A DNA stretch of 64,000 bases, from NCBI RefSeq assembly GCF_010725725.1, contig NZ_AP022599.1, forward strand, positions 3,100,001 to 3,164,000, written 5' to 3'. Position numbers and translations under genes: made by a program. This DNA is from Mycolicibacterium pulveris. GTDB lineage: Bacteria; Actinomycetota; Actinomycetes; Mycobacteriales; Mycobacteriaceae. Below are positions 54,324 to 62,869 of the stretch, one piece after another; the first letter of the stretch is position 1, and each line of letters begins with the position of its first letter. The notes beneath the pieces were generated by a model, which was given only the letters and a program-made list of their open reading frames with translations, made no database searches and had not been told where the DNA came from.

Positions 54324-54733
54324 GCGGGCGCTCGCGTTGCGTTGAAGGCCGAGTGCACCTGGTCGACGGGCACGATCTCCTTACCGAGCGGCACCAGCGA
54401 GACCGGAACCATCTTGAGGTTGGCCAGCGCCAGCGGGATGCCGATGATGGTGACCGCCATGGCCGCCGCGCTGACGATATGACCGATGGCCAGCCAGATC
54501 CCGAACAGGATCACCCAGATGACGTTGCCGATCAGCGCGCCCGGCCGGGTGCCCGGCTTCTCGACGATGGTGCGGCCGAACGGCCACAACGCATAGGAGG
54601 CGATCCGCAGGGCGGCGAACCCGAACGGAATCGTGATGATCAGGACGAAGCAGAGCAGGGCCGCCAGCAGATAACCCAGCGCCAGCCACAGGCCGCCGAA
54701 GATCAACCAGATGACGTTCAGGATCAGGCGCAT
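54320..54733 (-). CDS. YccF-domain membrane protein
   Basis: This is a 137-residue protein with two copies of the YccF motif: LNVIWLIFGGLWLALGYLLAALLCFVLIITIPFGFAALRIASYALWPFG, and GNVIWVILFGIWLAIGHIVSAAAMAVTIIGIPLALANLKM. About four transmembrane helices are expected. Function is unknown; small membrane proteins of this family are widespread. It is the counterpart of Rv0870c and probably the first gene of the moaA-moaD2 operon. Confidence 0.85.
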   Translation of the reverse strand: MRLILNVIWLIFGGLWLALGYLLAALLCFVLIITIPFGFAALRIASYALWPFGRTIVEKPGTRPGALIGNVIWVILFGIWLAIGHIVSAAAMAVTIIGIPLALANLKMVPVSLVPLGKEIVPVDQVHSAFNATRAPA

Positions 54734-54800
54734 TTCACCTCCAGCGGTCGTTCCAGCCTACCCAGTCGGGAGTACGGTTGCCCTGGAGTAGGTGATCGCA

Positions 54801-55349
54801 ATGGCATCCCAGTCAAGGACATTGGTCGGTGATCGGCAGGATCCGCTGCGGGTTCGCTATCAAACCGAACCCGGGCCCGCGCAGATCACCGATCGGGCCA
54901 GGGCCGTGCGCGGTGCCGAACTCGACCCGTTCCACGGCCGCGTCGTTGCGGGCACCCGCGGCGGCGAATCCGTGCTGAGCATCGGGGCGCATGCGGCCGT
55001 CGGCGGCTACCACGACGACCCCAACCCTGGGGACATGCTCTGCGCGGCGCTGGCGGCCTGTTTCGATTCCACGTTGCGAATGATCGCCAACCGGCTTGGC
55101 GTGCGGCTGACCCGGCTCGACGTGGAGGTGGCCGCCGACGTCGACGTCCGCGGCGCGCTCATGGTCGACCGCGACGTTCCGGTCGGATTCAGCGCGATGC
55201 GGTGCACCGTCGATTTGGCGACGGCCGAGGGCACACCGGCGAACCTGACGGAAGCCATGGTCGCCTCGGCAGAGAACTGCTGCATCGTGATGAACACATT
55301 GCGCGCCGGTGTACCCGTGACGACCGAGGCGCATTTCACCGACCAGTGA
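54801..55349 (+). CDS. OsmC family peroxiredoxin-like protein
   Basis: This is a 182-residue OsmC/Ohr-fold protein. Two conserved cysteines are in MLCAALAACFDSTLRMIANRLG and ASAENCCIVMNTLRAG. It has the fold's usual GYHDDPNPGD start, after a 40-residue lead. The family reduces organic hydroperoxides with thiols. ATG 54801 is preferred; GTG 54792 is nine bases upstream. It is divergent from yccF-moaA. A cspB leader hairpin follows. Confidence 0.82.
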   Translation: MASQSRTLVGDRQDPLRVRYQTEPGPAQITDRARAVRGAELDPFHGRVVAGTRGGESVLSIGAHAAVGGYHDDPNPGDMLCAALAACFDSTLRMIANRLGVRLTRLDVEVAADVDVRGALMVDRDVPVGFSAMRCTVDLATAEGTPANLTEAMVASAENCCIVMNTLRAGVPVTTEAHFTDQ

Positions 55350-55399
55350 GGGCTAATGAGGATGCTGGGGCGCAAGGCCGCCGAGTAAGATCACTCCAT

Positions 55400-55424
55400 C
55401 GCGTCCCGATGCAGGCGGGACGCG
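55400..55424. terminator. Hairpin upstream of cspB
   Basis: CGCGTCCCG (55400-55408) and CGGGACGCG (55416-55424) are perfect 9-bp arms around a 7-base loop, 51 bp after the OsmC stop and 41 bp before the cspB start. It could end the upstream transcript or be a structured 5' leader of cspB. Confidence 0.5.
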
Positions 55425-55465
55425 TTCGTCATGTGAGAGCTTCCGAAAGACAGTAGGTGAGACCA

Positions 55466-55876
55466 GTGCCGACCGGCCGCGTGAAATGGTACGACGCCGA
55501 GAAGGGCTTCGGGTTCCTGTCGCAGGAGGACGGCGAGGACGTCTACGTCCGGTCCTCCGCGCTGCCCGCCGGCGTCGAGACCCTCAAGGCCGGCCAGCGG
55601 GTGGAGTTCGGCATCGCCTCGGGCCGTCGGGGCCCGCAGGCGCTGAGCGTGACGATCATCGACCCGCCGCCGAGCCTGACCCGCACCCGTCGCGAGGCGG
55701 CCGCCGCGGAGCGCAAGCACAGCCCCGACGAACTGCACGGGATGATCGAAGACATGATCACGCTGCTGGAGAGCGCGGTGCAGCCCGACTTGCGCAAGGG
55801 CCGCTACCCGGACCGCAAGACCGCGCGGCGGGTGTCCGAGGTGGTGCGCGCCGTGGCCCGCGAACTGGAGCGCTGA
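55466..55876 (+). CDS. cspB: Cold-shock domain protein CspB
   Basis: This is a 136-residue protein. The N-terminal cold-shock domain ([33 protein letters not shown]) contains the RNP motifs KGFGFL and DVYVRSSA. A 65-residue helical C-terminal extension typical of actinobacterial CspB follows ([27 protein letters not shown]). It binds single-stranded RNA or DNA. GTG 55466 (PTGRVKWYD) was chosen because AGGTGAG sits 6-8 bases before it; GTG 55457 is in frame. It is equivalent to Rv0871. A 9-bp stem lies in the upstream region. Confidence 0.92.
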   Translation: MPTGRVKWYDAEKGFGFLSQEDGEDVYVRSSALPAGVETLKAGQRVEFGIASGRRGPQALSVTIIDPPPSLTRTRREAAAAERKHSPDELHGMIEDMITLLESAVQPDLRKGRYPDRKTARRVSEVVRAVARELER

Positions 55877-55963
55877 GCCCCCCGGGCGCCGAATCTGAGC
55901 TTGTGCACGAAGCGCCCTGGGATTCCGGTGCATAAGTTCAGGATCGACGGGTAGAACCGAGGG

Positions 55964-56980
55964 GTGAGCTATGTCGCCGACAAGTCCAAGTCAGCAGGCG
56001 AGTTCAACCGCGACACCGACTACATCACGACCCGCATCACCGCCGACGGCCGCGACGGCTATCCCGTCGAGCCCGGCCGCTACCGGCTGATCGTGGCGCG
56101 GGCCTGCCCGTGGGCCAACCGCACCATCATCGTGCGCAGGCTGCTGGGCCTGGAAGACGTGCTGTCCATTGGTTTTTGCGGCCCCACCCACGACGAGCGC
56201 AGCTGGACCTTCGACCTCGACCCCGACGGGGTGGACCCGGTGCTGAAGATCCCTCGCCTGCAGGACGCCTATTTCAAGCGGTTTCCCGGCTACCCGAAGG
56301 GCATCACGGTGCCCGCGATCGTCGACGTGCCGACCGGGCAGGTGGTCACCAACGACTTCGCGCAGATGACGCTGGACTTCTCCACCGAGTGGACGCAGTA
56401 CCATCGCGACGGCGCGCCGCAGCTGTATCCCGAACCGCTGCGCGACGAGATCGACGAGGTGGCCCAACGCATCTACACCGAGGTCAACAACGGCGTGTAC
56501 CGCTGCGGGTTCGCCGGGTCCCAGCAGGCCTACGACAAGGCCTACGACCGGTTGTTCGCCGCGCTGGACTGGCTGTCGGACCGGCTGAAGGACCAGCGGT
56601 ATCTGGTCGGCGACACCATCACCGAGGCCGACGTGCGGCTGTTCACCACGCTGGCCCGCTTCGACCCGGTGTATCACGGGCATTTCAAGTGCAACCGGCA
56701 GAAGCTTTCCGAGCTGCCGGTGCTGTGGGCCTACGCACGCGATCTCTTCCAGACACCGGGCTTCGGCGACACCATCGACTTCGTGCAGATCAAGCAGCAC
56801 TACTACATCGTGCACACGGACATCAACCCGACGCAGGTGGTGCCCAACGGGCCCGACCTGTCGAACTGGTTGACGCCGCACGGTCGGGAAGCGTTGGGCG
56901 GCAGTCCGTTCGGCGATGGCACCCCGCCGGGCCCGACGCCGCAGAGCGAACGCGTCCCCGAGGCCCACACCGCCGGTTGA
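55964..56980 (+). CDS. Glutathionyl-hydroquinone-reductase-like thiol transferase
   Basis: This is a 338-residue GST-superfamily protein (omega/Xi type) starting with GTG. The thioredoxin-like domain carries the catalytic cysteine in ARACPWANRTIIVRRLLGL. The helical C-terminal domain contains RCGFAGSQQAYDKAYDRLFAALDWLSDRL and YLVGDTITEADVRLFTTLARFDPVYHGHFKCNRQKLSELP. Actinobacteria use mycothiol, so a mycothiol- or related-thiol-dependent reduction of quinone or thiol adducts is likely. It is followed 14 bp downstream by copy B of the 62-bp repeat. Confidence 0.87.
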   Translation: MSYVADKSKSAGEFNRDTDYITTRITADGRDGYPVEPGRYRLIVARACPWANRTIIVRRLLGLEDVLSIGFCGPTHDERSWTFDLDPDGVDPVLKIPRLQDAYFKRFPGYPKGITVPAIVDVPTGQVVTNDFAQMTLDFSTEWTQYHRDGAPQLYPEPLRDEIDEVAQRIYTEVNNGVYRCGFAGSQQAYDKAYDRLFAALDWLSDRLKDQRYLVGDTITEADVRLFTTLARFDPVYHGHFKCNRQKLSELPVLWAYARDLFQTPGFGDTIDFVQIKQHYYIVHTDINPTQVVPNGPDLSNWLTPHGREALGGSPFGDGTPPGPTPQSERVPEAHTAG

Positions 56981-56994
56981 GCTGCGCACCTCTT

Positions 56995-57056
56995 CGCCCA
57001 AAGGGACAAACGGGCGAGAAAGTGCGAGTAGAACGCGCCAATACGTCGATCTCGGC
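56995..57056. repeat. 62-bp dispersed repeat, copy B
   Basis: It matches copy A (34387-34448) at 52 of 62 positions with no gap. Here it lies just after the thiol-transferase stop and just before the convergent DUF2771 stop. In both places the element is at the 3' meeting point of two genes. Confidence 0.75.
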
Positions 57057-57063
57057 GTGGGGA

Positions 57064-57546
57064 TTACGGCCAGACCGTGCGCACCGACCACTCGGCGTGC
57101 GGCACCGGGAACTCGTTGCCGTCCTCGTCGCGCACCAGCGTCGGCAACTGCACGACGAAGCCGAACAGCTTACCGCGGTGCGGGTCGACGGTGGGGATGG
57201 TGACCGCGTTGCGGCTGCCGGGCCGGAACTCGTCGACGACGTCCTCGCCCTCGTAGGTGCGCACCAGCACCCACGGGGCGCGGGAGATCGCCGGCGGCAC
57301 CGACAGCTGCACGGTGTGTTCCGCGTCGACGGTCAGTTCGCCTCCGGCGCGCGGGATTTCGCAATCGGTCGGGTTGAGCACCTGGCAGTACTGGTACGGG
57401 CCGACCCTGGTGAGCTGACCGTCGGTGTAGGCGCTGATCTCCGGATGTGCGGGCCGCGGGTCCTGGCCCAGCCGCCAGATCAGCACCCCGGTCCCGATCG
57501 CAGCCAACACCGCCACGACCGCCAACCCGGCGACGACGCGTTTCAC
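57064..57546 (-). CDS. DUF2771 exported protein
   Basis: This is a 160-residue protein starting with GTG 57546. An N-terminal membrane or signal segment (VVAGLAVVAVLAAIGTGVLIWRLG) precedes an extracytoplasmic beta-rich domain. That domain has two cysteines (YCQVLNPTDCEIP) and PHAEWSVRTVWP at the end, and matches the DUF2771 family (Rv0875c). It overlaps the upstream MFS gene by 4 bases (GTGA), so they are co-translated. Role unknown; a periplasmic accessory of the MFS transporter is plausible. Confidence 0.85.
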   Translation of the reverse strand: MKRVVAGLAVVAVLAAIGTGVLIWRLGQDPRPAHPEISAYTDGQLTRVGPYQYCQVLNPTDCEIPRAGGELTVDAEHTVQLSVPPAISRAPWVLVRTYEGEDVVDEFRPGSRNAVTIPTVDPHRGKLFGFVVQLPTLVRDEDGNEFPVPHAEWSVRTVWP

Positions 57547-59252
57547 CGACGCCTCACCGCCGCGGGATCCGGTCGGCCTCCCTCCTGCTCGGCCAGCACG
57601 GGACGGTTGCCGCCGAAGCCCGGGATCAGCGAGTCGCCGCGGTAGCTGACCACCGTCTGGGCCAGGCCGAGAATCAACAGCGCGGTGATCGCGGTGAACC
57701 CGGCCCACAGTTCGGTGTAGATCAACACGCCCATCGCGCCACCGGCGACCCAGGCCAACTGCAGCAACGATTCCGAACGCCCGAACGCCGACGCGCGGGA
57801 GCGCTCGGGCAGGTCGTCCTGCAGCGACGCGTCCAGGGAGGCTTTGGCGATCGCGCTGGCGCCCGATGTGATCAGCGTGGCGGCCGCCGCCACCAGCAGG
57901 TTGCCGCTGACCGCGGTGAGCAGGGCGCCGACGGTGACCGCGGTCGCGCAGCGCACCACCAACTGCGCCGGGTGGCCGAGCCTGAGCCGGGCGCTGGTGA
58001 AGTTCCCCGCGAAGTTGCCGATCGCCGCGGCGGCCCCGATCAACCCGAGGATCTGTAGCTGCTCCCATCCGCTGGCGTCGTGCGACTTGGCGACGAACGC
58101 CGGATACAGGAACAGGAAGCCGACCATCACCTTGACCGTGCAGTTGCCCCACAGCGCGGTGATCGAGTTGCGGCCCAACGGCTGCCGCGCCGCGCCGCTC
58201 GCGGGCTGCGCCTCAGAGTCGCGGCGCAGCTCGCCGGTGCGGCCGTGGTAGCTCAGCGTCGCGGGCACCTCACCCTCGGTGACCTCGACCCACTTCGGTA
58301 TCCGCATCGCCAGCACCGCACCGGCCACCGTCGCCACGACCACGATGTACAGCGCTCCGGGCGCGTCGAACAGGTTGAACAGATACTCCGCACCCGCGGC
58401 GATCAACCCGCCGGCCATGGTCCCGCCGAGCAGCCCGAAGATCGTCAGCCGCGAGTTCACCCGCACCAGATCGATCGTCGGCGGCAGCACCCGCGGTGCC
58501 ACCGCGCCGCGCAGCACGCTGAATGACTTGGACAGCACCATCATTCCCAGCGCGCACGGGTACAGCACCCACGACGGGAAGCTGCCGGTCGCCCCGTCGT
58601 AGTTCATGATCAACACCAGCGCCAACACGGTGCGCAACAGAAACGACATCGCCAGCGCGACACGGCGGCCGTGCTGCAGCCGGTCGAGGGCAGGACCGAT
58701 CAGGGGAGCGACGACCGCGAACGGTGCGATGGTGATCAGCAGGTAGAGCGCGACCCTGCTCTTGCTCTCCGCGGTGGCCGCCGCGAAGAACAAGGTGTTG
58801 GCCAACGCGACGGCCATCGCGGCGTCGACGGCGAAGTTCGCGACCACCGGCCAGGTCAGCGCGGTCAGCCCGGACTTGTCGGCGCCGTCGGCTGTCGCGG
58901 CCCGGTGCACCAGGCCATACATCTTGGACCCGACTTCGCGGCTGCGCGCGGCGGCCGCTCGCGTCACGGTGATCTTCTCGCCGGCCGCGGCACCCGTTCC
59001 CGGCGGCGGGGTCGAGTAGCGGTACCGGCGCTCCGACTCGTCCAGCGGCGGCAACCACCGATTCGCGCTCGGGGTGGCGTCGGCCCGCCGCGCCCGGCGA
59101 TAGCCGCCGTCGCTGGGATAGTTGGCCATCCCCGGGTGCTCGCCCGCGCGCGGATCGGCCCAGTCGTCTTCCGCCGCGGGCGGGCGCGGCGGGTAATAGC
59201 GAGGGTCACGCCGACCCGCCGGGTCCCGGTGGTCACGCCGCGGTCCGGTCAC
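57543..59252 (-). CDS. Major facilitator superfamily transporter
   Basis: This is a 569-residue protein starting with GTG. The first ~125 residues are a soluble Arg/Pro/Asp-rich region (YYPPRPPAAEDDWADP). About 12 hydrophobic helices follow, including NFAVDAAMAVALANTLFFAAATAESKSRVALYLLITIAPFAVVAPLIGPALDRLQHGRR with the D-x4-GR-R loop of MFS proteins. Another segment is ALWGNCTVKVMVGFLFLYPAFVAKSHDASGWEQLQILGLIGAAAAIGNFAGN. It is equivalent to Rv0876c. The substrate is unknown; the coupled DUF2771 protein sits downstream. Confidence 0.9.
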   Translation of the reverse strand: MTGPRRDHRDPAGRRDPRYYPPRPPAAEDDWADPRAGEHPGMANYPSDGGYRRARRADATPSANRWLPPLDESERRYRYSTPPPGTGAAAGEKITVTRAAAARSREVGSKMYGLVHRAATADGADKSGLTALTWPVVANFAVDAAMAVALANTLFFAAATAESKSRVALYLLITIAPFAVVAPLIGPALDRLQHGRRVALAMSFLLRTVLALVLIMNYDGATGSFPSWVLYPCALGMMVLSKSFSVLRGAVAPRVLPPTIDLVRVNSRLTIFGLLGGTMAGGLIAAGAEYLFNLFDAPGALYIVVVATVAGAVLAMRIPKWVEVTEGEVPATLSYHGRTGELRRDSEAQPASGAARQPLGRNSITALWGNCTVKVMVGFLFLYPAFVAKSHDASGWEQLQILGLIGAAAAIGNFAGNFTSARLRLGHPAQLVVRCATAVTVGALLTAVSGNLLVAAAATLITSGASAIAKASLDASLQDDLPERSRASAFGRSESLLQLAWVAGGAMGVLIYTELWAGFTAITALLILGLAQTVVSYRGDSLIPGFGGNRPVLAEQEGGRPDPAAVRRR

Positions 59253-59334
59253 GAAGTCGATTGTCCACCATCGGTGCGACAGTGGCCGGGTAGCCGACCG
59301 GTGTGGCTACCGGTGTCCCGGTCAGGCAGTATGA

Positions 59335-60126
59335 ATGGCGATGGACAGCGTGACCGAATCGCCCGGGCACGGCGCGGCGGCACCGGCCGAACGCCCGGAC
59401 CTGGAGACGGTGCTGATGGGTGCCGTCGATCTGGCGCGCGCGGCGATCGTCGAGCACAGCGGCGAAGACACCGTCGGGGAGTATCTCGGGGCCGGCTTTG
59501 AGGACCCCACCGCGGCGACCCACCGGTTCCTCGCGGACATGCCCGGTTACCGGGGCTGGCAGTGGGCCGTCGTCGTCGCGGCCGCGCCGGGCGCCGAGCA
59601 GGCCACGATCAGCGAAGTCGTCCTGGTACCGGGGCCGACGGCGTTGCTGGCACCCAAGTGGGTGCCCTGGGAGGAACGCATCAAACCGGGTGACCTGAGC
59701 CCCGGGGACCTGCTCGCCCCGGCGACCGACGACCCCCGCCTGGTGCCCGGCTACATGTCCAGCGGTGACCCGCAGGTCGACGAGGTCGCCGCGGAGATCG
59801 GCCTGGGCCGACGGCATGCGCTGAGCCCGTGGGGACGCCGGGCGGCCGCGCAGCGCTGGCACGACGGCGACTTCGGCCCCAACTCGGCGATGGCCCGGTC
59901 GACGCGGCGGGTGTGTCGGGACTGCGGCTTTTATGTTCCGCTGTCGGGATCGCTGGGCGTGATGTTCGGGGTGTGCGCCAACGAATTCTCCGCCGACGGA
60001 CACGTCGTCGACTCCGAATACGGCTGTGGCGCCCACTCGGACACCCCGCAGCCGCCGGGCAGCGGCTCTCCGCAGTTCGCGCCGTACGACGACGGTGTGC
60101 TGGATCTGACCGAGCCGGCCGACTAG
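59335..60126 (+). CDS. DUF3027 family protein
   Basis: This is a 263-residue protein of the DUF3027 family (Rv0877). Notable text is MPGYRGWQWAVVVAAAPGAEQATISEVVLVPGPTALLAPKWVPWEERIKPGDLSPGDLL. A C-terminal pair of cysteines in VCRDCGFYVPLSGSLGVMFGVCANEFSADGHVVDSEYGCGAHSD probably forms a zinc site. Function unknown; the conserved Trp-rich and zinc-like parts suggest nucleic-acid or protein binding. ATG 59335 is in the track frame, with ATG 59341 an alternative. It ends in CTAG, sharing the stop tetranucleotide with the opposite SRPBCC gene. Confidence 0.85.
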   Translation: MAMDSVTESPGHGAAAPAERPDLETVLMGAVDLARAAIVEHSGEDTVGEYLGAGFEDPTAATHRFLADMPGYRGWQWAVVVAAAPGAEQATISEVVLVPGPTALLAPKWVPWEERIKPGDLSPGDLLAPATDDPRLVPGYMSSGDPQVDEVAAEIGLGRRHALSPWGRRAAAQRWHDGDFGPNSAMARSTRRVCRDCGFYVPLSGSLGVMFGVCANEFSADGHVVDSEYGCGAHSDTPQPPGSGSPQFAPYDDGVLDLTEPAD

Positions 60127-60578
60127 CGTTCGGCGACGGCCTTGATCCGGGCCAGGGTCTGGTTCATGCCGTCGACGAGTTCACGTTCGAAACTCTCCAC
60201 GCCGCCCATGAACGCGTTGGTGAGCTTGGTGGAGATGGGTTTGACGCCGTTCTGGGCGTGCCGGGTCTCCACCAGCCGGGTGCCGGTGTCGGTGGGTTCG
60301 AGCTCGTAGCTCCACACCGTTCCGTTCTCGTTCACCCGGAACGCGAGCTTCTTCTCCGGAACGAACTCCGTGATACGGCTCGTGGTGGGCCAGAACTGAA
60401 AGCCGCGGCGGTTGAAGTTGATGGTGCGGCTGCCTACCCGCGGTGCACCGCCCAGGACGATCATGCGCCGGCACTGCGGGCTCCACTCCGGCATCCGACG
60501 CAGATCCGAGATCACCTCCCAGACCTTCGAGACCGGAGCGTTGATGTCGATCTCGGCCTGTAGCACCGGAGCTGCCAT
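60123..60578 (-). CDS. SRPBCC family protein
   Basis: This is a 151-residue polyketide-cyclase/START-type protein: APVLQAEIDINAPVSKVWEVISDLRRMPEWSPQCRRMIVLGGAPRVGSRTINFNRRGFQFWPTTSRITEFVPEKKLAFRV. It then has WSYELEPTDTGTRLVETRHAQNG. The helix-grip fold binds hydrophobic ligands; the role here is unknown. ATG 60578 is preceded by AAGGGG. Its stop shares CTAG with the DUF3027 gene. It is not the same group as the SRPBCC pair at 24254 and 33962. Confidence 0.84.
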   Translation of the reverse strand: MAAPVLQAEIDINAPVSKVWEVISDLRRMPEWSPQCRRMIVLGGAPRVGSRTINFNRRGFQFWPTTSRITEFVPEKKLAFRVNENGTVWSYELEPTDTGTRLVETRHAQNGVKPISTKLTNAFMGGVESFERELVDGMNQTLARIKAVAER

Positions 60579-60605
60579 GGCGATCCCCTTGTCTGGTTTC
60601 GGAAT

Positions 60606-60854
60606 TCAGTCCAGTCCGTGCTGTGCGCCACGAGCACCGCGGCGCACAGCGTGACGCTGCCACAGAAATATCGATGTGCCAAGGGCGCCGACCCCGAGCC
60701 CGGCCACCGCGTACGGCCGCCACTGCGCCAACTCGGGCATGGTGAACGACAGCACCGCGGCGATCACCCAGCCCGCCCCGATCACCACGATGACCGGCCA
60801 CGGGTTGAGCAGGGCGGGCGGTAACAGCGGGGGTGGCGGAACCTTGGGTGACAT
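60606..60854 (-). CDS. DUF2530 small membrane protein
   Basis: This is an 82-residue protein with two hydrophobic helices (VIVVIGAGWVIAAVLSF and YAVAGLGVGALGTSIFLW) and a Pro-rich start (MSPKVPPPPLLPPALLNPWP). It ends in a basic RHAVRRGARG tail. It matches the DUF2530 family (Rv0879c). In M. tuberculosis a MarR-type gene (Rv0880) follows; it is absent here. Function unknown. Confidence 0.82.
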   Translation of the reverse strand: MSPKVPPPPLLPPALLNPWPVIVVIGAGWVIAAVLSFTMPELAQWRPYAVAGLGVGALGTSIFLWQRHAVRRGARGAQHGLD

Positions 60855-60890
60855 CGCTGCTCAACCTAGCCGATCGCTAGTCTGCTGCAC

Positions 60891-61703
60891 GTGAACGTCG
60901 TTGACGTCGCCGACCCCGCCGACCCGCGGCTCGACGACTTTCGCGATCTCAACAGCGTGGATCGCAGACCCGATCTGCCCACCGGCAAGGGGCTGGTCAT
61001 CGCCGAAGGGGTACTGGTGGTCCAGCGGATGTTGGCGTCACGCTTCACTCCGCGCGCGATGATGGGCACCGACCGGCGCCTCGCCGAACTCGCCGCCGAC
61101 CTCGACGGCGTCGACGCCCCGTACTACCGGGTCTCCGCCGAGGTGATGGCCGACGTCGTCGGGTTCCATCTCAACCGCGGCGTGCTGGCGTCGGCGTCGC
61201 GTCCCGGCGAGTTGACGCTCACACAGGTGCTTGCCGGCGCCCGCACCATCGCCGTGCTCGAGGGCGTCAACGACCACGAGAACCTCGGGTCGATCTTCCG
61301 CAACGCCGCGGGCCTCGACGTCGACGCGGTGGTGTTCGGTGCCGGATGCGCCGACCCGCTCTACCGGCGCGCGGTGCGGGTGTCGATGGGTCATGCGCTG
61401 CTGGTGCCGTACGCCTGGGCTTCCGACTGGCCGTGCGATCTGTATCTGTTGCGCGACAACGGGTTTCGACTACTGGCCATGACGCCCGATCCGGCGGCAC
61501 GCACAGTGGCCGACGCGATGACCGCCGTCGCGCACGAGAGGGTGGCCATCCTCGTCGGGGCGGAGGGCCCGGGGCTCACCAAACGCGCGATGGCGGCCAG
61601 CGATCTGCGGCTGCGGATCCCGATGTCGCGGGGCACCGACTCGCTCAACGTCGCCACGGCTGCCGCCCTGGCGTTCTACGAGCGGGCTAGGTTGAACCCG
61701 TGA
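60891..61703 (+). CDS. TrmH/SpoU family RNA 2'-O-methyltransferase
   Basis: This is a 270-residue SPOUT methyltransferase starting with GTG 60891. The N-terminal substrate-binding part is followed by the SAM-knot motifs: VLEGVNDHENLGSIFRNAAGLDVDAVVFG (motif 1, NLGSIFRN), VAILVGAEGPGLTKRAM (motif 2) and RIPMSRGTDSLNVATAAALAFYE (motif 3). It methylates rRNA or tRNA ribose. It is equivalent to Rv0881. Its stop overlaps the start of the DUF2537 gene (GTGA). Confidence 0.92.
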   Translation: MNVVDVADPADPRLDDFRDLNSVDRRPDLPTGKGLVIAEGVLVVQRMLASRFTPRAMMGTDRRLAELAADLDGVDAPYYRVSAEVMADVVGFHLNRGVLASASRPGELTLTQVLAGARTIAVLEGVNDHENLGSIFRNAAGLDVDAVVFGAGCADPLYRRAVRVSMGHALLVPYAWASDWPCDLYLLRDNGFRLLAMTPDPAARTVADAMTAVAHERVAILVGAEGPGLTKRAMAASDLRLRIPMSRGTDSLNVATAAALAFYERARLNP

Positions 61704-61972
61704 CCGACGAGTCGACGCCGTGGGCGATGGGGTTGACCGTCGCCGCGTTCGTCGCGGCGGTCACCGCGGCGGCGGTGGTGGTGCTCAGCCTGGGGTTGAT
61801 GCGGGTCCATCCGCTGTTGGCCGTCGGTCTGAACCTGGTCGCGGTCGGCGGGCTGGCGCCGACGGTGTGGGGCTGGCGCAGGCTGCCGGTCTGGCGCTGG
61901 TTCGTGCTGGGTTCGGGTGTCGGAGTGGCCGGGGCGTGGCTGGCGCTGCTGGCCATCGCCGTCGGCGGGTGA
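61700..61972 (+). CDS. DUF2537 membrane protein
   Basis: This is a 90-residue protein with two or three hydrophobic segments (GLTVAAFVAAVTAAAVVVLSLGLMRVHPLLAVGLNLVAVGGLAPTVWGW and WFVLGSGVGVAGAWLALLAIAVGG). It matches the DUF2537 family (Rv0882). GTG 61700 overlaps the end of the methyltransferase gene by 4 bases, so the two genes are coupled. It is convergent with sepH. Function unknown. Confidence 0.85.
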   Translation: MTDESTPWAMGLTVAAFVAAVTAAAVVVLSLGLMRVHPLLAVGLNLVAVGGLAPTVWGWRRLPVWRWFVLGSGVGVAGAWLALLAIAVGG

Positions 61973-61997
61973 CGGTTTCCCTCGCCGAGCGGCCGTG

Positions 61998-62783
61998 CTA
62001 CCGGCTGTTGGAGCGCACGCCCAACAACACGTCCTCCCACGCCGGCACCGGCGGCTTGCCCTTGCGGGGCCGGGCCGACTTGGTGGGGGCAGGCGGCTCG
62101 GGTTCGGGCGCGGCCTGCGACACCGGGGCCTGCTGCTCGGGCGGCGTCGGCTCCTCGTGGTCGAGCTCGGCGACGGGCGCGACGGGCCGCAGCGGCCGGG
62201 CGAAGTCCGGATCGATGAGCTCACAGGCGGCGTCGTCGAACGCGGTCACCGTGCCGCCGTGGGCGCCGGGAGTGAACCGGAAGTGCGCCACGTTGTCGGA
62301 CATGCCGGCCTTCCACGCCAGCTGCACGGTCCAGCGGCCGTCCTCGTTGCGCCACGCGTCCCAGTTGGTCGCGTCCGGATCCAGGCCCCTGGCGATCAGG
62401 GCCGTCGTCACCGTCTCGAGAAGAGTCAGCACCGAGGGGCCGTCGGCCAGCACCGGATGGGCCGCGGTGGCCAACTCGGCGGCGCGCGCACGTTCCAGCA
62501 GGACGGGGTGCGCGAACCGTTCGACGCGTTCGACGTCGACGCCGGCGGCGGCCGCGACCTGTTCGACGGATGCGCCCGCTCGAATCCTGGATTGAATCTC
62601 TTTGGGACGCAGCACGTTCGGAACCTCTGAATCGCTTCGTGGTTGGCTCGACGCGGCCTTGTCGCCGCGCACGGCGGCCCGCAGCCGGTCGTCTGACAAA
62701 AGGGCGAACTTCTCGCCGGAGTCGGCCTCGCAGACGATGTGTTTGCCGTCGACGTCAAGCCCAACGACTTTGAGTTCTCGCAT
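61998..62783 (-). CDS. sepH: Cell-division regulator SepH (DUF3071)
   Basis: This is a 261-residue protein matching the actinobacterial SepH family (Rv0883c), which binds FtsZ and stimulates its assembly. The conserved N-terminal DUF3071 domain reads MRELKVVGLDVDGKHIVCEADSGEKFALLSDDRLRAAVRGD. A helix-turn-helix-like part follows, EIQSRIRAGASVEQVAAAAGVDVERVERFAHPVL, and the C-terminus is a disordered Pro/Glu-rich tail ending PAWEDVLLGVRSNSR. ATG 62783 was chosen; the frame is open upstream. It is the counterpart of Rv0883c, followed by serC. Confidence 0.9.
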   Translation of the reverse strand: MRELKVVGLDVDGKHIVCEADSGEKFALLSDDRLRAAVRGDKAASSQPRSDSEVPNVLRPKEIQSRIRAGASVEQVAAAAGVDVERVERFAHPVLLERARAAELATAAHPVLADGPSVLTLLETVTTALIARGLDPDATNWDAWRNEDGRWTVQLAWKAGMSDNVAHFRFTPGAHGGTVTAFDDAACELIDPDFARPLRPVAPVAELDHEEPTPPEQQAPVSQAAPEPEPPAPTKSARPRKGKPPVPAWEDVLLGVRSNSR

Positions 62784-62869
62784 GCCGACCTCCTCAGGGC
62801 TAGCGCCAAGCCCGATCAACCGGACCCTACTGCGTTATCTCCCCGTTACCGCGTAGACACGCGGTGAGG

